This document shows, piece by piece, positions 54,747 to 64,000 of a stretch of 64,000 bases of DNA. How positions within the stretch are numbered: the first letter of the stretch is position 1; each line of letters opens with the position of its first letter. The position numbers were made by a program, and so were the translations under genes. The notes under the pieces are model-generated. The model ran no database searches. It worked only from the letters and a program-made list of their open reading frames with translations, and had not been told where the DNA came from. The stretch is taken from the NCBI GenBank assembly GCA_963693305.1, contig OY855909.1, positions 506,001 to 570,000 on the forward strand, written 5' to 3'. This DNA is from Meandrina meandrites (lineage: Eukaryota; Cnidaria; Anthozoa; Scleractinia; Meandrinidae).

Positions 54747-57700
54747 GTGTAGTGCACAGAGTACAGTGTACCGTGTCTAGTGCACAGAGTACAGTGTACC
54801 GTGTATAGTGCACAGTGCAGAGAGTAAAGTGTACCGTGTATTGTGCACAGAGTACAGTGTACCGTGTATGCTGCACAGTGCACAGAGTACAGTGTACCGT
54901 GTATAGAGCACAAAATACAGTGTACCGTGTATAGTGCACAGAGTACAGTGTACCGTGTATAGTGCACAGAGTAGAGTGTACGGTGTATAGTGCACAGTGC
55001 ACAGAGTACAGTGTACCGTGCATAGTGCACAGTGCAGAGAGTACAGTGTACCGTGTATATTGCACAGAGTACAGTGTACCGTGTATAGTACAAAGAGTAC
55101 AGTGTACCGTGTATAGTGCACAGAGTACAGTGTACCGTGTATAGTGCACAGTGCACAGAGTACAGTGTACCGTGTATAGAGCACAGTGAACAGTGCACAG
55201 AGTACAGTGTACCGTGTATAGAGCACAGCGCACAGAGTACAGTGTATATACCGTGTATATACCGTGTATATACCGTATATACTACTATACCGTGTATAGT
55301 GCACAGTGCACAGGGTACATGTTACCGTGTATAGTGCACAGTGCACAGTGCACAGAGTACAGTGTACCGTGTATAGTGCACAGAGTACAGTGTACCGTGT
55401 ATAGTGCACAGAGTAGAGTGTACCGTGTATAGTGCACAGTGCACAGAGTACAGTGTACCGTGCATAGTGCACAGTGCACTGAGTCCAGTGTACCGTGTAT
55501 AGTGCAAAGTGCACAGAGTACAGTGTACCGTGTATAGTGCACAGTGCACAGTGCACAGAGTACATTGTACCGTGTATAGTGCACAGCGCACAGAGTACAG
55601 TGTACCGTGTATAGTGCACAGAGTACTGTGTACCGTGTATGGTGTACAGTGCACAGAGTACAGTGTACCGTGTTTAGTGCACAGGGCATAGAGTACAGTG
55701 TACCGTGTAAAGTGCAGAGTACAGTGTACTGTGTATAGTGCACAGTGCACAGAGTACAGTGTACCGTGTATAGCGCACAGTGCACAGCATACAGTGTACC
55801 GTGTATAGTGCACAGCACACAGAGTACAGTGTACCGTGTATAGTGCACAGTGCACAGAGTAATGCACCGTGTATAGTGCACAGTGCACAGAGTACAGTGT
55901 ACCGTGTATAGTGCACGGTGCACAGAGTACAGTGTACCGTGTATAGTGCACAGTGCACAGAGTACAGTGTACCATGTATAGTGCACAGGGCACAGAGTAC
56001 AGTGTACCGTGGATAGTGCACAGAGTACAGGGTACTGTGTATAGGGTACAGTGCACAGAGTACAGTGTACCGTGTATAGTGCACAGTGCACAGTGTACCA
56101 TGTATAGTGAACAGAGTACAGTGTACCGTGCATAGTGCACAGTGCACTGAGTCCAGTGTACCGTGTATAGTGCAAAGTGCACAGAGTACAGTGTACCGTG
56201 TATAGTGCACAGTGCACAGAGTACAGTGTACCGTGTATAGTTCACAGTGCACAGAGTACAGTGTACCGTGTATAGTGCACAGTGCACAGTGCACAGAGTA
56301 CATTGTACCGTGTATAGTGCACAGCGCACAGAGTACAGTGTACCGTGTATAGTGCACAGAGTACTGTGTACCGTGTATGGTGTACAGTGCACAGAGTACA
56401 GTGTACCGTGTTTAGTGCACAGGGCATAGAGTACAGTGTACCGTGTAAAGTGCAGAGTACAGTGTACTGTGTATAGTGCACAGTGCACAGAGTACAGTGT
56501 ACCGTGTATAGCGCACAGTGCACAGCATACAGTGTACCGTGTATAGTGCACAGCACACAGAGTACAGTGTACCGTGTATAGTGCACAGTGCACAGAGTAA
56601 TGCACCGTGTATAGTGCACAGTGCACAGAGTACAGTGTACCATGTATAGTGCACGGTGCACAGAGTACAGTGTACCGTGTATAGTGCACAGTGCACAGAG
56701 TACAGTGTACCATGTATAGTGCACAGGGCACAGAGTACAGTGTACCGTGGATAGTGCACAGAGTACAGGGTACTGTGTATAGGGTACAGTGCACAGAGTA
56801 CAGTGTACCGTGTATAGTGCACAGTGCACAGTGTACCATGTATAGTGAACAGAGTACAGTGTACCGTGTATAGTACACAGTGCACAGAGTACAGTGTACC
56901 GTGTATAGTGCACAGAGTACAGTGTACCGTTTATAGTGCACAGTGCACAGAGTACAGTGTACTGTGTATAGTGCACAGAGTACAGTGTACTGTGTATTAG
57001 AAAACAGTGCACAGTGCACAGAGTACAGTGTACCGTGTATAGTGCACAGTGCACAGAGTACAGTGTACCGTGTATAGTGCACAGTGCACAGTGCACAGAG
57101 TACAGTGTACCGTGTATAGTGCACAGAGTACTGTGTACCGTGTATGGTGTACAGTGCACAGAGTACAGTGTACCGTGTATAGTGAACAGAGTACAGTGTG
57201 CCGTGTATAGTGCACAGAGTACCGTGTACCGTGTATAGTACACAGTGCACAGGGTACAGTGTACCGTGTATAGTGCACAGTGCACAGAGTACAGTGTACC
57301 GTGCATAGTGCACAGTGCACTGAGTCCAGTGTACCGTGTATAGTGCAAAGTGCACAGAGTACAGTGTACCGTGTATAGTGCACAGTGCACAGAGTACAGT
57401 GTACCGTGTATAGTTCACAGTGCACAGAGTACAGTGTACCGTGTATAGTGCACAGTGCACAGTGCACAGAGTACATTGTACCGTGTATAGTGCACAGCGC
57501 ACAGAGTACAGTGTACCGTGTATAGTGCACAGAGTACTGTGTACCGTGTATGGTGTACAGTGCACAGAGTACAGTGTACCGTGTTTAGTGCACAGGGCAT
57601 AGAGTACAGTGTACCGTGTAAAGTGCAGAGTACAGTGTACTGTGTATAGTGCACAGTGCACAGAGTACAGTGTACCGTGTATAGCGCACAGTGCACAGCA

Positions 57701-60700
57701 TACAGTGTACCGTGTATAGTGCACAGCACACAGAGTACAGTGTACCGTGTATAGTGCACAGTGCACAGAGTAATGCACCGTGTATAGTGCACAGTGCACA
57801 GAGTACAGTGTACCGTGTATAGTGCACGGTGCACAGAGTACAGTGTACCGTGTATAGTGCACAGTGCACAGAGTACAGTGTACCATGTATAGTGCACAGG
57901 GCACAGAGTACAGTGTACCGTGGATAGTGCACAGAGTACAGGGTACTGTGTATAGGGTACAGTGCACAGAGTACAGTGTACCGTGTATAGTGCACAGTGC
58001 ACAGTGTACCATGTATAGTGAACAGAGTACAGTGTACCGTGTATAGTGCACAGAGTACAGTGTACCGTTTATAGTGCACAGTGCACAGAGTACAGTGTAC
58101 TGTGTATAGTGCACAGAGTACAGTGTACTGTGTATTAGAAAACAGTGCACAGTGCACAGAGTACAGTGTACCGTGTATAGTGCACAGTGCACAGAGTACA
58201 GTGTACCGTGTATAGTGCACAGTGCACAGTGCACAGAGTACAGTGTACCGTGTATAGTGCACAGAGTACTGTGTACCGTGTATGGTGTACAGTGCACAGA
58301 GTACAGTGTACCGTGTATAGTGAACAGAGTACAGTGTGCCGTGTATAGTGCACAGAGTACCGTGTACCGTGTATAGTACACAGTGCACAGGGTACAGTGT
58401 ACCGTGTATAGTGCACAGTGCACAGAGTACAGTGTACCGTGTTTAGTGCACAGGGCATAGAGTACAGTGTACCGTGTATAGTGCACAGAGTACAGTGTGC
58501 CGTGTATAGTGCACAGAGTACAGTGTACCGTGTATAGTGCACAGTGCACAGATTACAGTGTACCGTGTATAGTACACAGTGCAAAGGGTACAGTGTACCG
58601 TGTATAGTGCACAGTGCACAGAGTACAGTGTACCGTGTATAGTGCACAGTGCACAGAGTACAGTGTACCGTGTATAGAGCACAGTGCACAGAGTACAGTG
58701 TACCGTGTATAGTGCACAGAGTAGAGTGTACCGTGTATAGTGCACAGTGCACAGAGTACAGTGTACCGTGCATAGTGCACAGTGCACTGAGTCCAGTGTA
58801 CCGTGTATAGTGCACAGTGCACAGAGTACAGTGTACCGTGTATAGTGCACAGTGCACAGAGTACAGTGTACCGTGAATAGTGCACAGTGCACAGAGTACA
58901 GTGTACCGTGTATAGTGCACAGTACACGGTGCACAGAGCACAGTGTACCGTTTATAGTGCACAGCGCACAGAGTACAGTGTACCGTGTATAGTGCACAGA
59001 GTACTGTGTACCGTGTATGGTGTACAGTGCACAGAGTACAGTGTACCGTGTATAGTGAACAGAGTAAAGTGTGCCGTGTATAGTGCACAGAGTACAGTGT
59101 ACCGTGTATAGTGCACAGTGCACAGAGTACAGTGTACCGTGTATAGTACACAGTGCACAGGGTACAGTGTACCGTGTATAGTGCACAGTGCACAGAGTAC
59201 AGTGTACCGTGTTTACTGCACAGGGCATAGAGTACAGTGTACCGTGTATAGTGCAGAGTACAGTGTACTGCAAAGTGCACAGAGTACAGTGTACCGTCTA
59301 TAGTGCACAGTGCACAGCGTACAGTGTACCGTGTATAGTGCACAGCACACAGAGTACAGTGTACCGTGTATACTGCACAGTGGACAGAGTACAGTGTACC
59401 GTGTATATTGCACAGTGCACAGAGTACAGTGTACCGTGTATAGTGCACAGTGCACAGAGTACAGTGTACCGTGTATAGTGCACAGTGCACAGAGTACAGT
59501 GTACCGTGTATAGTGCACAGAGTACAGTGTACCGTGTATAGTGTACAGTGCACAGAGTACAGTGCACAGAGTACAGTGTACCGTGTATAGTGAACATTGT
59601 ACAGTGTACCGTGTATAGTGCACAAAGTACAGTGTACCGTGTTTAGTGCACAGTGCACAGAGTACAGTGTACCGTGTATAGTGCACAGTGCACAGAGTAC
59701 AGTGTACCGTGTATAGTGCACAGTGCACAGAGTACAGTGTACCGTGTTTAGTGCACAGGGCATAGAGTACAGTGTACCGTGTAAAGTGCAGAGTACAGTG
59801 TACTGTGTATAGTGCACAGTGCACAGAGTACAGTGTACCGTGTATAGTGCACAGTGCACAGCGTACAGTGTACCGTGTATAGTGCACAGCACACAGAGTA
59901 CAGTGTACCGTGTATAGTGCACAGTGCACAGAGTACAGTGCACCGTGTATAGTGCACAGTGCACAGAGTACAGTGTACCGTGTATAGTGCACAGTGCACA
60001 GAGTACAGTGTACCGTGTATAGTGCACAGTGCACAGAGTACAGTGTACCGTGTACCGTGGATAGTGCACAGAGTACAGGGTACTGTGTATAGTGGACAGT
60101 GCACAGAGTACAGTGTACCGTGTATAGTGCACAGTGCACAGTGTACCATGTATAGTGAACAGAGTACAGTGTACCGTGTATAGTGCAAAGAGTACTGTGT
60201 ACCGTGTATGGTGTACAGTGCACAGAGTACAGTGTACCGTTTATAGTGCAAAGTGCACAGAGTACAGTGTACTGTGTATAGTACACAGAGTACAGTGTAC
60301 CGTGTATTAGAAAACAGTGCACAGTGCACAGAGTACAGTGTACCGTGTATAGTGCACAGTGCACAGAGTACAGTGTACCGTGTATAGTGCACAGCGCACA
60401 GAGTACAGTAAACCGTGTATAGTGCACAGAGTACTGTGTACCGTGTATGGTGTACAGTGCACAGAGTACAGTGTACCGTGTATAGTGAACAGAGTACAGT
60501 GTGCCGTGTTTAGTGCACAGAGTATAGTGTACCGTGTATAGTGTACAGTGCACAGAGTACAGTGTACCGTGTATAGTACACAGTGCACAGGGTACAGTGT
60601 ACCGTGTATAGTGCACAGTGCACAGTGTACAGTATACCTTTGTAGTGCACAGAGTACTGTGTACCGTGTATGGTGTACAGTGCACAGAGTACAGTGTACC

Positions 60701-63150
60701 GTGTATAGTGAACAGAGTACAGTGTGCCGTGTATACTTCACAGAGTATAGTGTACCGTGTATAGTGTACAGTGCACAGAGTACAGTGTACCGTGTATAGT
60801 ACACAGTGCACAGGGTACAGTGTACCGTGTATAGTGCACAGTGCACAGTGTACAGTATACCGCGTATAGTGCACAGAGCACAGTGTACCGTGTATAGTGA
60901 ACAGAGTACAGTGTGCCGTGTATAGTGCACAGAGTACAGTGTACCGTGTATAGTGCACAGTGCACAGAGTACAGTGTACCGTGTATAGTACACAGTGCAC
61001 AGGGTACAGTGTACCGTGTATAGTGCACAGTGCACAGAGTACAGTGTACCGTGTTTAGTGCACAGGGCATAGAGTACAGTGTACCGTGTATAGTGCAGAG
61101 TACAGTGTACTGCACAGTGCACAGAGTACAGTGTACCGTGTATAGTGCACAGTGCACAGCGTACAGTGTACCGTGTATAGTGCACAGCACACAGAGTACA
61201 GTGTACCGTGTATAGTGCACAGTGCACAGAGTACAGTGTACCGTGTATAGTGCACAGTGCACAGAGTACAGTGTACCGTGTATAGTGCACAGAGTACAGT
61301 GTACCGTGTATAGTGTACAGTGCACAGAGTACAGTGCACAGAGTACAGTGTACCGTGTATAGTGAACATAGTACAGTGTACCGTGTATAGTGCACATAGT
61401 ACAGTGTACCGTGTTTAGTGCACAGTGCACAGAGTACAGTGTACCGTGTATAGTGCACAGTGCACAGAGTACAGTGTACCGTGTATAGTGCACAGTGCAG
61501 AGAGTACAGTGTACCGTGTTTAGTGCACAGGGCATAGAGTACAGTGTACCGTGTAAAGTGCAGAGTACAGTGTACTGTGTATAGTGCACAGTGCACAGAG
61601 TACAGTGTACCGTGTATAGTGCACAGTGCACAGCGTACAGTGTACCGTGTATAGTGCACAGCACACAGAGTACAGTGTACCGTGTATAGTGCACAGTGCA
61701 CAGAGTACAGTGCACCGTGTATAGTGCACAGTGCACAGAGTACAGTGTACCGTGTATAGTGCACAGTGGACAGAGTACAGTGTACCGTGTATAGTGCACA
61801 GTGCACAGAGTACAGTGTACCGTGTATAGTGCACAGCGCACAGAGTACAGTGTACCGTGGATAGTGCACAGAGTACAGGGTACTGTGTATAGTGGACAGT
61901 GCACAGAGTACAGTGTACCGTGTATAGTGCACAGTGCACAGTGTACCATGTATAGTGAACAGAGTACAGTGTACCGTGTATAGTACACAGTGCACAGAGT
62001 ACAGTGTACCGTGTATAGTGCACAGAGTACAGTGTACCGTTTATAGTGCACAGTGCACAGAGTACAGTGTACTGTGTATAGTGCACAGAGTACAGTGTAC
62101 CGTGTATTAGAAAACAGTGCACAGTGCACAGAGTACAGTGTACCGTGTATAGTGCACAGTGCACAGAGTACAGTGTACCATGTATAGTGCACAGTGCACA
62201 GTGCACAGAGTACAGTGTACCGTGTATAGTGCACAGTGCACAGTGCACAGAGTACAGTGTACCGTGTATAGTGCACAGCGCACAGAGTACAGTGTACCGT
62301 GTATAGTGCACAGAGTACTGTGTACCGTGTATGGTGTACAGTGCACAGAGTACAGTGTACCGTGTATAGTGAACAGAGTACAGTGTGCCGTGTATAGTGC
62401 ACAGAGTATAGTGTACCGTGTATAGTGTACAGTGCACAGAGTACAGTGTACCGTGTATAGTACACAGTGCACAGGGTACAGTGTACCGTGTATAGTGCAC
62501 AGTGCACAGTGTACAGTATACCGTGTATAGTGCACAGAGTACTGTGTACCGTGTATAGTGTACCGTGCACAGAGCACAGTGTACCGTGTATAGTGCACAG
62601 AGTACAGTGTGCCGTGTATAGTGCACAGAGTACAGTGTACCGTGTATAGTGCACAGTGCACAGAGTACAGTGTACCGTGTATAGTACACAGTGCACAGGG
62701 TACAGTGTATCGTGTATAGTGCACAGTGCACAGAGTACAGTGTACTGTGTTTAGTTCACAGAGCATAGAGTACAGTGTACCGTGTATAGTGCACAGAGTA
62801 CAGTGTACCGTGTATAGTGTACAGTGCACAGAGTACAGTGCACAGGGTACAGTGTACCGTGTATAGTGAACATAGTACAGTGTACCGTGTATAGTGCACA
62901 GTGCACAGAGTACAGTGTACCGTTTATAGTACACAGTGCACAGGGTACAGTGTACCGTGTATAGTGCACAGTGCACAGAGTACAGTGTACCGTGTTTAGT
63001 GCACAGGGTATAGAGTACAGTGTACCGTGTATAGTGCAGAGTACAGTGTACTGTGTATAGTGCACACTGCACAGAGTACAGTGTACCGTGTATAGTGCAC
63101 AGTGCACAGCGTACAGTGTACCGTGTATAGTGCACAGCACACAGAGTACA
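54747..63150 (-). repeat. 7-bp-module satellite, block 6 (reverse), right palindrome arm
   Basis: Reverse satellite mirroring 25,590-31,170 but longer, because of extra higher-order copies. The same succession of variants recurs with offsets of 738 bp (from about 55,509 to 56,247) and 1,173 bp (from about 56,247 to 57,420). TAGAAAACAG variants lie near 57,000, 58,136, 60,308 and 62,108. A GTATATAC island lies at 55,243-55,291. The block ends at ACATGTGT-type sequence near 63,150. No gene is seen. Confidence 0.93.
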
Positions 63151-64000
63151 TGTGTGCACTGTGCACTATACACGGTACACTGTACCCTGTGCACTGTGTA
63201 CTATACACGGTACACTGTACTCTGTGCACTGTGCACTATACACGGTACACTGTACTATGTTCACTATACACGGTACACTGTACCCTGTGCACTGTACTCT
63301 GTGCACTGTACACTATACACGGTACACTGTACTCTGTGCACTATACACGGTACACTGTACTCTGTGCACTGTGCACTATACACGGTACACTGTACTCTGT
63401 GCACTGTGCACTATACGCGGTACACTGTACTCTGTGCACTGTGCACTATACACGGTACACTGTACTCTGTGCACTGTGCACTATACACGGTACACTGTAC
63501 TCTGCGTGCTGTGCACTATACACGGTACACTGTACGCTGTGCACTATGCACTATACACGGTACACTGTACTCTGTGCACTGTGCACTATACACAGTACAC
63601 TTTACTCTGTGCACTATACACGGTACACTGTACTCTGTTCGCTGTGCACTATACACGGTACACTGTACTCTGTGCACTGTGCACTGTGCACTATACACGG
63701 TACACTGTACTCTGTGCACTGTGCACTATACACGGTACACTGTACTCTGTGCACTGTGCACTGTTTTCTAATACACGGTACACTGTACTCTGTGCACTAT
63801 ACACAGTACACTGTACTCTGTGCACTGTGCACTATAAACGGTACACTGTACTCTGTGCACTATACACGGTACACTGTACTCTGTGCACTGTGTACTATAC
63901 ACGGTACACTGTACTCTGTTCACTATACATGGTACACTGTGCACTATACACGGTACACTTTACTCTGTGCACTGTCCACTATACACAGTACCCTGTACTC
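63151..64000 (+). repeat. 7-bp-module satellite, block 7 (forward), continues beyond the window
   Basis: Forward satellite after the last flip. The TTTTCTAATA variant at about 63,765 lies about 615 bp from the junction, the same distance as the mirrored variant at about 24,975 from the 25,590 junction, so the palindrome continues past this point. Confidence 0.93.

Larger units (their letters stand above)
50228..64000 (-). repeat. Right arm of large imperfect palindrome (truncated by the window)
   Basis: Mirror partner of 25,590-50,227, extending past it to correspond with sequence left of 25,590. The outer limit is not reached in the window. Confidence 0.8.

Overview
The window is a eukaryotic satellite landscape that hosts one complete Polinton/Maverick (adintovirus-like) DNA element. 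About 49 kb is tandem repeat. Only 32,699-47,700 (15,002 bp) carries real genes. The gene set (protein-primed type PolB, rve integrase, A32/FtsK-like packaging ATPase, double jelly-roll type capsid protein, a fibre with phage-like shaft repeats, EsV-1-7 cysteine repeats, and small membrane proteins) suggests an invertebrate host. A cnidarian is my best guess from remembered resemblance of several hypothetical proteins to cnidarian Polinton proteins; that is unverified.

Layout. 1-31,170 is a satellite built from 7-bp modules (units of 28, 35 and 42 bp). Its orientation flips near 3,020, 4,690, 18,838 and 25,590. 31,171-32,698 is an unrelated 152-bp satellite. The Polinton follows, then the same 152-bp satellite from 47,701. 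That satellite inverts at about 50,227 and runs in reverse to 54,746. The 7-bp-module satellite then returns in reverse (54,747 to about 63,150) and flips once more before the window ends. The stretch from about 25,590 to 64,000 is thus a large imperfect palindrome centred near 50,227, with the Polinton in its left arm only. The right arm keeps the matching empty site at 53,220-53,224, and the element is flanked by a 5-bp duplication, CGGCG.

The Polinton. A leftward cluster runs from the capsid gene (starts 42,096) through ATPase, hypothetical, PD-(D/E)xK nuclease, membrane proteins, fibre, more membrane proteins and a 448-codon structural candidate, ending at 33,676. The integrase is rightward from a 27-bp divergent intergenic region. 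PolB runs leftward from the right end. Two small genes run rightward from the left end. Nearly every ATG-started gene is preceded by a TTTAAA-like box and a TAAATG-like start context. The two ORFs without an ATG (a 77-codon ORF directly behind an in-frame amber stop, and the fibre ORF, which overlaps the preceding gene by 4 nt) also lack the promoter box. That makes readthrough or frameshift/coupled translation the most interesting open question here.

The right end is unusual: the element appears to end at 47,014 with a 211-bp inverted terminal sequence, and a second, inverted 686-bp copy of the left end is added outside it. The outer copy is the one that abuts the target-site duplication, so the double end was present when the element integrated.
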